A stretch of DNA of 54,344 bases from an uncultured Synergistales bacterium (GTDB taxonomy: Bacteria; Synergistota; Synergistia; Synergistales; Aminobacteriaceae). Location of the stretch: the NCBI GenBank assembly GCA_905235735.1, contig CAJOMU010000015.1:1-54344 (forward strand), written 5' to 3'. The notes under the pieces were generated by a model. It was not told the DNA's origin. It worked only from the letters and a program-made list of their open reading frames with translations, and did not search any database. Positions 43,896-52,169 of the stretch are shown here, piece after piece (the stretch's first letter is position 1; each line of letters starts with the position of its first letter). Position numbers and translations under genes: made by a program.

Positions 43896-46322
43896 ATGTT
43901 CAGAAAATCAATTGTATTCGTCATCTTGTTTTCACTCTTAACATTCACATCACACGCTGAACCTTTGCGTGTAGTCCCATATCCCGAAGGTACAGATACA
44001 CAATCAGAAGGTGCATCATCAGCTCCTAAGGACATCAATCACAAGCCGTCAGCATATTTCGACACATCAACGGACTTCTTCACGCTCGAATCAAAGGGTA
44101 CACTCAGGATTCTGAATCATTACCCTACGTACCAGCAGACGAAAGAGAACACATGCGGCCCTGCAGCGGCATTGACGTTGTTGTATTACTTCGGCATTCA
44201 TGATTACGATGAAGCATCACTTTCACGTGAAATGAAGACTCAGCCCTACCCAATCGGAACGAATCCGAAAGACATGTTAGCATTCTTCGTCAGACTGGGC
44301 TGGGAAACTGAAAGCAATTTAACGCATTCACGTTTTGATGAGTATGATAATTTCAAGGAGTTCGTTCTGAAGAATTTGCGTGAAGGCACTCCCATTATGG
44401 TTGAAAATGTCTACTGGGGAGGACACTGGCGCGTAATCATCGGCTATGATGACATAGGAACAGAATCGACGCTTGATGACGTGTTAATTCTCGCAGCCCC
44501 TTATGACACATGCGATCATAATCAGGACGGTTACGGTGTGGAAAACGGTGAAATGTTTTATGCGACATGGTTTGATCATTCAATGCTGCCTGAAGACCAG
44601 AGAGATCAGCCGTTTATAATAGCGAGACCGAAAACGAAAGGAGAGACAGCGAAGGTGCTTAAATGGTGGCAGAAGAAACCAGTATATCAGGTATACCCGA
44701 AGAGTTTTCTTGATACGGACGGAACAGGAACGGGAGACATTAAAGGCATAACGCAGAAGCTCGACTACATAAAATCACTTGATGCCGGAGCAATATGGAT
44801 TACGCCTGTATACTCTTCACCTATGGTCGATAATGGATATGACATTTCAGACTACACGGACATAAATCCGTTATTCGGGAGCATGAAGGACTTTGACGAG
44901 TTAGTGAGAGAAGCAGACAAACGAGGAATCAAAATCGTAATGGATTTAGTATTCAATCACACGTCAGATCATCACAAATGGTTTCTCGAATCAAAATCAA
45001 GCCGCGATAACGCAAAAGCAGACTGGTACATATGGAGAGATGCGAAACCTGACGGAAGCGTACCAACGAACTGGAGAGCAATATTTGGGGGCAGTGCGTG
45101 GACATGGAATGAAGAACGAAAGCAGTATTATCTTCATACATTTGCGAAGGAACAGCCCGATCTGAACTGGGAAAATCCAGATGTGAGACGTGCATTATAT
45201 GACGCGGCAAAATTCTGGCTATCAAAGGGTGTCGGAGGCTTCAGAATAGATGCGATAACGTACATAAAGAAGCCCAAAGAATTTATCGATGGAACTCCTG
45301 ACAACAAAGACGGAACTGTGAATATTCACCTGATGACAGCAAACACGCCGGGCATTTTGGATTTTCTGAGGGAGTTCAAGCGAGAGGTAAGAGAAGGAAG
45401 AGACATATTCACTGTAGGAGAGGCAAACGGAGTATCACCAGAAGAGTTATCGGATTGGGTTGGGAGTAACGGAGTATTTGATATGTTATTCGAGTTCAGT
45501 CATGTAACGCTGCCTTTTGGAGATTCGGAAATATGGTGCTATCCTCGTGAATGGAAATTAACTGACCTTAAACGTGCACTCACTGCGAGTCAGAATGCAA
45601 CATCAAATAATGGGTGGTATCCGATATTCTTTGAGAATCACGATCAGCCCCGAAGCGTGAATCATTTCTTACCCGAAGGTTATGACACGAAGAAGGCCGC
45701 AAAAGTTCTTGGAGCTGTATTGCTGACCATGAGGGGAACTCCATTTATTTATCAAGGAGAAGAACTCGGAATGACTAATCGTTTCTGGAGGGACATAGAC
45801 GAGATAAACGATGTGCAGACGAAGGGACAATATGAGATTGCGCTTCACGAAGGATTCAGCAAGGATGAAGCGATGAAGTTCATACGATATTTCAGCAGGG
45901 ACAATGCGCGTACGCCAATGCAATGGAACTCATCAACAAACGCAGGCTTTACACCTGAAGGAGTTCATACATGGCTTCCATTGAATGATAACTACACGAG
46001 CATAAACGCAGAGGACGAATCGAAAGATGATACTTCAGTTCTGAATTTCTACAGGAGACTTGCGAAGTTCAGACGGGAACATGAAGTGCTGATAACGGGA
46101 GGATACAGAGAGATATTTTCAGAGAGCGAAGAGATATTTGCATTTGAAAGATATGATGAAGCAGGCGATAAGCTAATCACGATTGCGAATTTCACGGACA
46201 GAACGATAACGCTTCCTGAAGATTTCACGAGCAAACATAGAATCATTCTGAGCAGTGAAGGAAGTAATAATGCATCAGAGCTTTCACCGTTAGAGGCAAG
46301 AATATATGTTCCTGTGCTATAA
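43896..46322 (+). CDS. Secreted fusion of a C39-like peptidase domain and a GH13 alpha-glucosidase
   Basis: An 808-residue protein with a signal peptide (VFVILFSLLTFTSHA). Residues ~60-250 look like a C39/papain-like domain: Cys in KENTCGPAAALTLLYYFG, His in GGHWRVIIGYDD and Asp in APYDTCDHNQDG. From ~265 a full GH13 domain follows: YQVYPKSFLDTDGTGTGDI, VFNHTSDHH, nucleophile Asp in GFRIDAITY, acid Glu in VGEAN and NHDQPR. These resemble oligo-1,6-glucosidase or trehalose-type enzymes; a beta-sandwich domain ends the protein. ATG 43896 is preferred, with AGGAGG 6 bases upstream; it lies 10 bases after the previous gene. Confidence 0.85.
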   Translation: MFRKSIVFVILFSLLTFTSHAEPLRVVPYPEGTDTQSEGASSAPKDINHKPSAYFDTSTDFFTLESKGTLRILNHYPTYQQTKENTCGPAAALTLLYYFGIHDYDEASLSREMKTQPYPIGTNPKDMLAFFVRLGWETESNLTHSRFDEYDNFKEFVLKNLREGTPIMVENVYWGGHWRVIIGYDDIGTESTLDDVLILAAPYDTCDHNQDGYGVENGEMFYATWFDHSMLPEDQRDQPFIIARPKTKGETAKVLKWWQKKPVYQVYPKSFLDTDGTGTGDIKGITQKLDYIKSLDAGAIWITPVYSSPMVDNGYDISDYTDINPLFGSMKDFDELVREADKRGIKIVMDLVFNHTSDHHKWFLESKSSRDNAKADWYIWRDAKPDGSVPTNWRAIFGGSAWTWNEERKQYYLHTFAKEQPDLNWENPDVRRALYDAAKFWLSKGVGGFRIDAITYIKKPKEFIDGTPDNKDGTVNIHLMTANTPGILDFLREFKREVREGRDIFTVGEANGVSPEELSDWVGSNGVFDMLFEFSHVTLPFGDSEIWCYPREWKLTDLKRALTASQNATSNNGWYPIFFENHDQPRSVNHFLPEGYDTKKAAKVLGAVLLTMRGTPFIYQGEELGMTNRFWRDIDEINDVQTKGQYEIALHEGFSKDEAMKFIRYFSRDNARTPMQWNSSTNAGFTPEGVHTWLPLNDNYTSINAEDESKDDTSVLNFYRRLAKFRREHEVLITGGYREIFSESEEIFAFERYDEAGDKLITIANFTDRTITLPEDFTSKHRIILSSEGSNNASELSPLEARIYVPVL

Positions 46323-46353
46323 TGAACTAAAATTATATCCAAAGGAAAATATC

Positions 46354-46829
46354 ATGAATTCAAGCGATGATAAAATACGTAATATTACTCTAGTGGGGGG
46401 GGGGGCAGTAGTGCTCAATCCCTGCGTGAAAGGTGTCCTGTCATAAATTTCAAATGGCTTGGAGATGAGCGCGGAAAACTCGTAGTCATTGAGGGCGGCA
46501 TTACAATTCCGTTTGAGATTAAGAGAGTGTTCTACATTTACGATTCAGACAGAGACGTTATACGAGGCAGGCACGCAAACAGAATTTCAGATTTCGTTCT
46601 TGTGAATGTAGCAGGACAAAGCAAAGTGAGATTAACTGACGGACATGAAGAATTTGTTACGGAACTCAACAGGCCGATGATGGGTGTATATATTCCTCCA
46701 ATGGTTTGGAAAGATATGTACGATTTCTCAGAGGATTCGGTTCTTCTCGTACTCGCAAGCACGCATTACGATAACAGCGAATACATTCGTGATTATGACG
46801 AGTATTTACGACTCATGAATGAAAGATAG
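46354..46829 (+). CDS. FdtA/QdtA-type dTDP-sugar 3,4-ketoisomerase, frame broken at a G11 tract (OFF)
   Basis: The start ATG 46354 has AAAGG upstream and encodes NSSDDKIRNITLV before eleven Gs. In that frame the product ends at 46444-46446 after 30 residues. The cupin body (INFKWLGDERGKLVVIEG, FEIKRVFYIYDSD, GRHANR, IPPMVWKDMYDF) is in the next frame and has no good start of its own. One more G gives a continuous 158-residue protein. FdtA/QdtA isomerise dTDP-4-keto-6-deoxyglucose to the 3-keto form on the way to Fuc3NAc or Qui3NAc in surface glycans. No aminotransferase or acetyltransferase partner lies next to it. It stands between the GH13 fusion gene and a terminator. Confidence 0.83.
46395..46405 (+). 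repeat. G11 tract in the N-terminal coding part of the FdtA gene
   Basis: Eleven G between CTAGT and CAGTAG, between the start codon and the cupin fold. G12 (or G9) joins the frames. Confidence 0.88.
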
Positions 46830-46833
46830 AATA

Positions 46834-46870
46834 TGCTCCCCTTGAAGCAAATTCAGGGGGAGTTCTTTTA
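46834..46870. terminator. Bidirectional terminator between FdtA and glmS
   Basis: GCTCCCC pairs with GGGGGAG around an AT-rich loop and is followed by TTCTTTT. Confidence 0.7.
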
Positions 46871-46873
46871 TGC

Positions 46874-48709
46874 CTATTCGACAGTAACGCTCTTGGCCAG
46901 GTTTCGAGGTTTATCGACATCAAGTTTCCTCGCAACAGCAACATAATATCCCAGTAACTGTAACGGAATAACAGATAAGCTCGCACTCAGATGTTCATCA
47001 GTCTCTGGAATATGAAACACGAAATCTGCATCATCCTTCAACGCTTCACACCCTCTCGATGCAACAACAAGCAAAAATCCTCCCCGTGATTTTGCCTCAA
47101 GCATATTACTCGCAATCTTCTGATACAGATTCTTCTGCGTAATCACTCCCGCAACTAACATTCCCTTCTCAATCAGACTTATAGGGCCGTGTTTCATCTC
47201 ACCTGCTGCACATGCCTCACTGTGAAGGTAGCTGATCTCTTTCATCTTCAGACTTCCTTCCATTGCAACGGCATAGTCGATATTCCTTCCGAGATAGAAT
47301 GCGTTTCTTGCGTTCACGAAGCGTTCTGCAACTTCCCTTATGCGTTCTTTCTCATCGAGTATCTCATCAATCTTCTCCGGCAATGTCTGAATCTCTCCGA
47401 TAAGATGCTCATAGTATGTATCATCAATCGTACCTCTGACCTTCGCAAACTGAATCGCAAGAACATAGCACGCAATTAACTGTGCACTGTATGCCTTCGT
47501 TGTAGCAACCGCAATCTCAGGGCCTGCCATAGTGTAAAATATGCTGTCTGCTTCACGTGCAATCGTACTGCCCACAACATTCACTATTGCGAGTGTCTTT
47601 ATGCCGTTTTCCTTTGCGAGCCTCATTGCCGCTAACGTGTCTGCTGTCTCACCTGACTGCGATATTATGATTGTGAGTGCATTCTTATCGAGGGGCATAT
47701 GTCTGTAACGGAATTCTGATGCCATTTCAATGCGCACAGGTATCTTCGCTAAATCCTCAATCACATACTGTGCTGCTGCTCCGACATGATACGCACTTCC
47801 GCACGCAACTATGTATATCTGTGAAATATTCTTTATCGCTTCGTCATTGAGGCCATGTTCAGACAGGTCTATTCTGTTCGAATGAAACACAGACCTGAAT
47901 GTATCTTTAACTGCACGTGCCTGTTCGTGAATCTCCTTCATCATGAAATGTTCAAAGCCGCCCTTCTCTGCCGCCTGTGCATCCCACGTTACTTCACTGA
48001 GTTCCTTATGTTTCGCGTAGCCTTCAGTGTCAAAGAAGCGAACGATTCCCTTCTTCAGTTGAACTATGTCCATGTTGTCGAGATAGTAGACCTGTCTAGT
48101 ATCCTGAAGTATTGCTGACACGTCAGACGCAAGGAATGATTCGCCTTTACCCTGACCAGCAATCAACGGGTTATCCTTACGAACTCCCCATACCTCATTG
48201 GGATAATCCTTGAATAACAGAACGAAACAGTACGAGCCTTCAATCTTCTTGATTGCCTGTGTGATTGCTTTTAACGGTGTCTTCTCCTGACGATAATAGA
48301 AGTCGATTAACTTCACTGCTGCTTCCGTGTCTGTCTGCGAATAGAATGCATAACCATGATTCGCGAGCATGTTCTTAATCTCCCGATAGTTCTCGACGAT
48401 TCCGTTATGAACAGCTACGACTAACATATCATCGCTCCATAAAGGATGAGCATTTATGTCTGAAGGTTCACCATGAGTAGCCCATCTCGTATGACCGATT
48501 CCGCAAGTGCCTTTTATGCCTTCATTTGATGATTTGATTCTTTCTTCGAGGGTTTTCAATCGTCCTTTGTTCTTCTCAATCTTAATCTTTCCGTCATTCA
48601 TCACAGCTATTCCTGCTGAATCGTAACCGCGATATTCAAGTTTCGCCAGACCAGACAGCAATATATCGCTTGCCTGCCTGTCACCTGTGTAACCTAAAAT
48701 TCCGCACAT
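46874..48709 (-). CDS. glmS: Glutamine-fructose-6-phosphate aminotransferase
   Basis: A 611-residue enzyme making glucosamine-6-phosphate for peptidoglycan and lipid A. The start must be at 48709 (MCGILGYTGD), which leaves the catalytic Cys at position 1 after Met removal; GGGGAGG is 9 bases upstream. A class II glutaminase domain (GHTRWATHGEPS) is followed by two SIS domains (VACGSAYHVGAAAQY and LGRNIDYAVAMEGSLKMKE). C-terminus KPRNLAKSVTVE is conserved. No ribozyme-like leader is evident. Confidence 0.96.
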   Translation of the reverse strand: MCGILGYTGDRQASDILLSGLAKLEYRGYDSAGIAVMNDGKIKIEKNKGRLKTLEERIKSSNEGIKGTCGIGHTRWATHGEPSDINAHPLWSDDMLVVAVHNGIVENYREIKNMLANHGYAFYSQTDTEAAVKLIDFYYRQEKTPLKAITQAIKKIEGSYCFVLLFKDYPNEVWGVRKDNPLIAGQGKGESFLASDVSAILQDTRQVYYLDNMDIVQLKKGIVRFFDTEGYAKHKELSEVTWDAQAAEKGGFEHFMMKEIHEQARAVKDTFRSVFHSNRIDLSEHGLNDEAIKNISQIYIVACGSAYHVGAAAQYVIEDLAKIPVRIEMASEFRYRHMPLDKNALTIIISQSGETADTLAAMRLAKENGIKTLAIVNVVGSTIAREADSIFYTMAGPEIAVATTKAYSAQLIACYVLAIQFAKVRGTIDDTYYEHLIGEIQTLPEKIDEILDEKERIREVAERFVNARNAFYLGRNIDYAVAMEGSLKMKEISYLHSEACAAGEMKHGPISLIEKGMLVAGVITQKNLYQKIASNMLEAKSRGGFLLVVASRGCEALKDDADFVFHIPETDEHLSASLSVIPLQLLGYYVAVARKLDVDKPRNLAKSVTVE

Positions 48710-48952
48710 ACAAAAAGACCTCCCCATACTAAGATAAAAATTTTTGTGTATATTCTATCCTATACGAGAAGGTCTTATGAACTAGAGAATTTTATCCCTG
48801 TTCAATTTATAAAAAATTATACAGACGAAAAAAACGAAAGACAATATAATATGAAATCCGGCCATGAAAAATTTTTAAGTAGATTTGAATTGTTAAGAGT
48901 ATCAATCTGTTATAAAATTATTTCGTCAATTTCAGGAGGCATTAATTAAACT

Positions 48953-49291
48953 ATGAGCGATTGTATTTTTTGCAGGATAGCAGACGGAGACATACCCGCA
49001 GAGTTTATATACCGTGATGATAAAGTTGCTGCCTTCCGTGATGCGAATCCTCAGGCACCCGTACATATACTAGTGATTCCCAGAGAACATTGTGAATCAT
49101 CAGCACATGTCGATGATCCTTCATTATGGAGCGTATTAATTGACAGAGCCGTAAAAATTGCGCGTGAGCTTGGCCTTGAGAAAGACGGTTACAGAATGGT
49201 AATCAATACCGGCACTCAGGGAGGGCAATCAGTACCTCATCTTCACCTTCACTTACTGGCAGGACGCAATCTCGGATGGCCTCCGGGATAA
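48953..49291 (+). CDS. HIT family protein
   Basis: A 112-residue histidine-triad nucleotide hydrolase of the HinT type. [17 protein letters not shown] is the N-terminal start and [11 protein letters not shown] the histidine triad. It acts on purine nucleoside phosphoramidates. CAGGAGG precedes the ATG. The preceding 243-base AT-rich gap to glmS holds TATAAT-like boxes (about 48845 and 48911) and no good gene. rpsU follows 43 bases later. Confidence 0.92.
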   Translation: MSDCIFCRIADGDIPAEFIYRDDKVAAFRDANPQAPVHILVIPREHCESSAHVDDPSLWSVLIDRAVKIARELGLEKDGYRMVINTGTQGGQSVPHLHLHLLAGRNLGWPPG

Positions 49292-49334
49292 GAGGCTCGT
49301 CTATCGAATCATTGAAGGGAGGGAACACAGAAAA

Positions 49335-49532
49335 ATGACGACAGTAACCCGTAAAGACGGCGAGACGATCGAAGATACCCTGAGACGCTTCAAGAGGGAA
49401 GTAGCCAGAGTAGGAACACTAAGAGAGGCCCGCAGACGTGAACATTACGAGAAGCCCAGCGATGCAAAGAAGATAAAGCGAGCTGAAGCTGCCCGTAAGA
49501 GAAAATCAATGCGGCACAGGAATCCAGGCTAG
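49335..49532 (+). CDS. rpsU: 30S ribosomal protein S21
   Basis: A 65-residue, very basic protein: [19 protein letters not shown] and a C-terminal [16 protein letters not shown] tail. GGGAGG precedes the ATG. The usual operon partner GatB/Yqey follows after a terminator-like hairpin. Confidence 0.95.
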   Translation: MTTVTRKDGETIEDTLRRFKREVARVGTLREARRREHYEKPSDAKKIKRAEAARKRKSMRHRNPG

Positions 49533-49552
49533 GAATTTTCATCGAGAAAATC

Positions 49553-49582
49553 ACGGGGGCTTGAAAGACAGCTCCCTTTTTG
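49553..49582 (+). terminator. Terminator after rpsU
   Basis: GGGGGCT pairs with AGCTCCC around TGAAAGAC and is followed by TTTTTG. Confidence 0.75.
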
Positions 49583-49606
49583 TATGTTAAGGAGGAATGT
49601 ATATTC

Positions 49607-50059
49607 ATGTCATTAACGCAGGATATTACACATGATTTGACGCAGGCCATGAAAGCACGGGAAGAACCAAAGCTCTCGACATTACGAATGCTGAAGGCTG
49701 AACTTCAGAAATTGCAGGCGGACAAAGGAAAAGGAGTTGAGATTACAGACGATGATGTTTACGCTGTAATTCGCAGACTCATAAAGCAGAGAAAAGATGC
49801 GGCAGAACAATACGCATCAGGAGGAGCGAATGACCGTGCAGAATCTGAACTGTCAGAGATAAAGATACTTGAACCTTATCTGCCCAAACAGCTTAGTGAT
49901 GAACAGATTGATGAAATGGTTGCAGAGGCAGCGAAAGAGATTAATGCATCAAGTCCGAAGGATATGGGCAAGCTGATGAAGGCTGTGATGTCAAAGGCAA
50001 AAGGTCAGGCTGATGGTTCACGAGTAAAAGACAGAGTGAATGCGTTCCTGAACCAGTGA
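49607..50059 (+). CDS. GatB/Yqey domain protein
   Basis: A 150-residue protein of the YqeY family: LSTLRMLKAELQKLQADKGK, ITDDDVYAVIRRLIKQRKDA, and LKPYLP-like ILEPYLPKQLSDEQ. The domain also forms the tail of GatB; stand-alone members lie next to rpsU and have an unproven tRNA-linked role. The start ATG 49607 has AAGGAGGA about 11 bases upstream; an in-frame ATG at 49580 is not favoured. Confidence 0.9.
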   Translation: MSLTQDITHDLTQAMKAREEPKLSTLRMLKAELQKLQADKGKGVEITDDDVYAVIRRLIKQRKDAAEQYASGGANDRAESELSEIKILEPYLPKQLSDEQIDEMVAEAAKEINASSPKDMGKLMKAVMSKAKGQADGSRVKDRVNAFLNQ

Positions 50060-50065
50060 GAATTT

Positions 50066-50104
50066 ATGCCGGGAGTTATGATTGATTCCCGGCGTTATAT
50101 TTCT
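50066..50104 (+). terminator. Terminator after the Yqey gene
   Basis: GCCGGGA (50068-50074) pairs perfectly with TCCCGGC (50087-50093), followed by GTTATATTTCTTT. Confidence 0.78.
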
Positions 50105-50220
50105 TTAGCTGGGGAATCATGTAGTCAGCCCTTGCTCTGCTGCTCATGTAGTCAGTTAAGACTTAGGCTAGTCAATAAAGGCTCTTACAAGCCTCCAGCT
50201 TTAGCCGTGAGGTTATTGAC
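50105..50220 (+). mobile_element. Scar of an IS200/IS605-type (tnpB) right end
   Basis: CCTCCAGCTTTAGCCGTGAGG (50192-50212) contains the GCTTTAGC(C)GTG hairpin core typical of the 3' end of IS605/IS1341 elements, where it forms the end of the omega RNA scaffold. Upstream lies a 15-codon tail with a stop at 50157-50159 and two exact TCATGTAGTCAG copies (50117-50128, 50144-50155). No transposase body is present, so it is a relic. Identification rests on motif recognition only. Confidence 0.5.
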
Positions 50221-50235
50221 TCTTTAGCATACTGT

Positions 50236-50345
50236 GAATAGCACCTTTTGTTTTTGAGCGGGTGCTTAATTATACACTGAAAGGGTTTCAAGCCGGAGGT
50301 CTCTTTTGTTTCGGGATCACCGGCTGTTGTATTCACTGAAAGGTA
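50236..50345 (+). other. Intergenic hairpins and direct repeat upstream of the aldo/keto reductase
   Basis: Within the 475-base gap 50060-50534. AGCACC...GGGTGCT forms one hairpin (about 50238-50265). AGCCGG...CCGGCT forms a second (about 50291-50326), and it is flanked by a direct CACTGAAAGG repeat (50276-50285 and 50335-50344). No gene, no recognised riboswitch. From 50346 to 50534 the sequence is AT-rich with only the reductase ribosome binding site (ACAGGAGG at 50515-50522) recognised. Confidence 0.4.
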
Positions 50346-50534
50346 GTTCCGAAAAGATATTGTGTTAATTTGTAAACAATATTTCTTTGAAATGTAATTG
50401 AGCCGAGATTTTATACCTCAAGTTTAAATCTGTCAAATGCACCCGTAAAATTCATTTAAACATACCTGAAAAAATTTATGAGTTTATGCTAATGATTAAA
50501 CTTAAGATTTTTCACAGGAGGTTTCACTCTGAAC

Positions 50535-51341
50535 ATGAAGACTTTTACACTCAAGAACGGTCTCGTAATTCCTGCGATTGGTTTCGGAACATACAAGGTC
50601 AATGTTGAATCCGTATGCATGGCAATAGAAGCAGGATACAGATATTTTGATACGGCATCATTCTACGGAACTGAATGCATGATAAGTGAGGCAATATCAC
50701 GAAGCGGAATGAAACGCGAAGATTTCATCATTGCATCGAAACTCTGGAAGACAGATATGGGATATGAGAATACACTGAAGGCATTCAACCTGACACTTGA
50801 GAACCTCAGAACGGATTACGTTGATGTGTTCATGATTCACTGGCCGAATCGAGAATTAAATCTCGAAACATGGAGTGCAATGGAGGAATTGTATTCGCAG
50901 GGGAAGATTCGTGTACTTGGCCTGAGCAATTTTCTTCCGTATCATGCAGAGGAGATTCTGAATCACTGCAAGATTAAGCCATTGATTGCGCAGTTAGAGT
51001 TTCATCCGGGACATACGCAGACATTCGCACTGAATTACTATCGTGAGAAGGGGATTTTGCTTCAGGCATGGAGTCCGACAGCACGAGGGAGAGTTCTCGA
51101 TGACGTTCTGATTCGTGAGCTGTCAGAGAAATATCACGTGAGCCAGGTGCAAATCTGCCTGAGTTTCTGCCTTCATGAAAACGTAATGCCCCTTCCAAAG
51201 TCATCAAGTCTGGAACGCATGAAAGAAAATCTTGCGAGTATGGAGATAGAAATTGAGCCTGAAGACATCATGAGAATCGAGAATATGCCGCCTATGGGTT
51301 GGGGAGGTGAACACCCTGACAGAGAACGAATAAAAATATGA
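50535..51341 (+). CDS. Aldo/keto reductase
   Basis: A 268-residue NADPH-dependent reductase. GFGTYKVN near the N-terminus, catalytic Tyr region YRYFDTASFYGTE, Lys in ASKLWKTD, His in VFMIHWPN and the C-terminal PLPKSSSLERMKENL NADPH loop. Relatives act on 2,5-diketogluconate, methylglyoxal or similar carbonyls; the substrate here is open. Length is normal. Confidence 0.92.
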   Translation: MKTFTLKNGLVIPAIGFGTYKVNVESVCMAIEAGYRYFDTASFYGTECMISEAISRSGMKREDFIIASKLWKTDMGYENTLKAFNLTLENLRTDYVDVFMIHWPNRELNLETWSAMEELYSQGKIRVLGLSNFLPYHAEEILNHCKIKPLIAQLEFHPGHTQTFALNYYREKGILLQAWSPTARGRVLDDVLIRELSEKYHVSQVQICLSFCLHENVMPLPKSSSLERMKENLASMEIEIEPEDIMRIENMPPMGWGGEHPDRERIKI

Positions 51342-51377
51342 ATATATAATGTTCTTGCTTATGGATATATATGTGTT

Positions 51378-52082
51378 ATGGATAATTCACACTTCAGCTA
51401 TTATTTCAAGGGGGCGGACTATGATATTGGTGATGTCAGTGATAAAGATGTGCTGAACGAACTTATCAGAACAGGCTCATCCATTGAAGCAGCAATACGT
51501 CTTGAAGGTGGTTATGCCTCCGTCGGAAATAATTTTTCGTCATGGATGAACAAAAACTCATTTCCTGTATTGAATCCTACATACTGCGGCTCTGAGAACA
51601 GAATGTATGTTATAGATCCATACGGGCGGATATTCCCCTGCTGGAGTGTTGTCGGCAAGGAAGGCGAAGAAATCGGCTTTGTTTCTGGCGGAAAGTTCAT
51701 GTACAATTTCAACATGGCGAAATGGCACACAAGAACTTCTGACAGAATGCCGGAATGCTCAAAGTGCCCGTTTCTGATGCTCTGCGGCGGAGGCTGTGCA
51801 AAGGCAGGAATGAAAACTCTCATGAAAGCTAACTGCGATGCTTTTCAGGAGAAATTTGCTCTCGTTGCTCCTATTGCAGTCAAGAAGGCTCTGAACCGTA
51901 AAGACGAATCACCAGAAACAGAATCAAAAGTAATATCCAAATATAAAGATGACCCTTCATGTTTATCTCTTAGTGTTCGTGAATTCCTTTGCAAATTGAA
52001 TCCAGAAGAACGAAATATCTTAATGACAACTGAAAGTGAGAAGCAGGCAATGGACATTCTGAAGGTACGTACGGTCATGTAG
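51378..52082 (+). pseudogene. SPASM-domain fragment of a radical SAM maturase (N-terminus missing)
   Basis: 234 residues holding only the auxiliary Fe-S (SPASM) half: TYCGSENRMYVIDPYGRIFPC, then CSKCPFLMLCGGGCAK and NCDAF, which is the C-terminal pattern of radical SAM/SPASM peptide maturases of the Clostridium/Synergistota type. The catalytic CxxxCxxC TIM barrel (about 230 residues) is absent, and no frame upstream supplies it. No ribosome binding site precedes the ATG. A 5'-deleted relic is likely; a stand-alone SPASM protein is possible but less so. Confidence 0.7.
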
Positions 52083-52113
52083 GCGGTCAAGGATACAAGA
52101 ATTCCTCACTGAT

Positions 52114-52122
52114 TGATATAAT
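52114..52122 (+). promoter_or_regulatory. Extended -10 promoter of the NuoL/MrpD-like gene
   Basis: TGATATAAT, a perfect -10 with TGn extension, 48 bases before the ATG at 52170. Confidence 0.5.
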
Positions 52123-52169
52123 TTTAAATTATCCCGTACAAATTATTCAGACAGGAGGAACCTGTATTC

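Noticed and set aside
3962-46405. Homopolymer sequencing error as the sole explanation of all split genes
   Set aside because: Possible for any single G tract and not excluded without reads, but the runs are far longer than chance in this base composition, are concentrated in glycan genes, recur in matching promoter positions, and are accompanied by a heptamer-split GT8 gene.
48746-48949. A 67-residue open frame between glmS and the HIT gene
   Set aside because: AT-rich, no ribosome binding site, unlike any family, and it covers the likely promoter region.
50346-50534. Riboswitch upstream of the aldo/keto reductase
   Set aside because: No conserved aptamer core recognised; only isolated hairpins further upstream.
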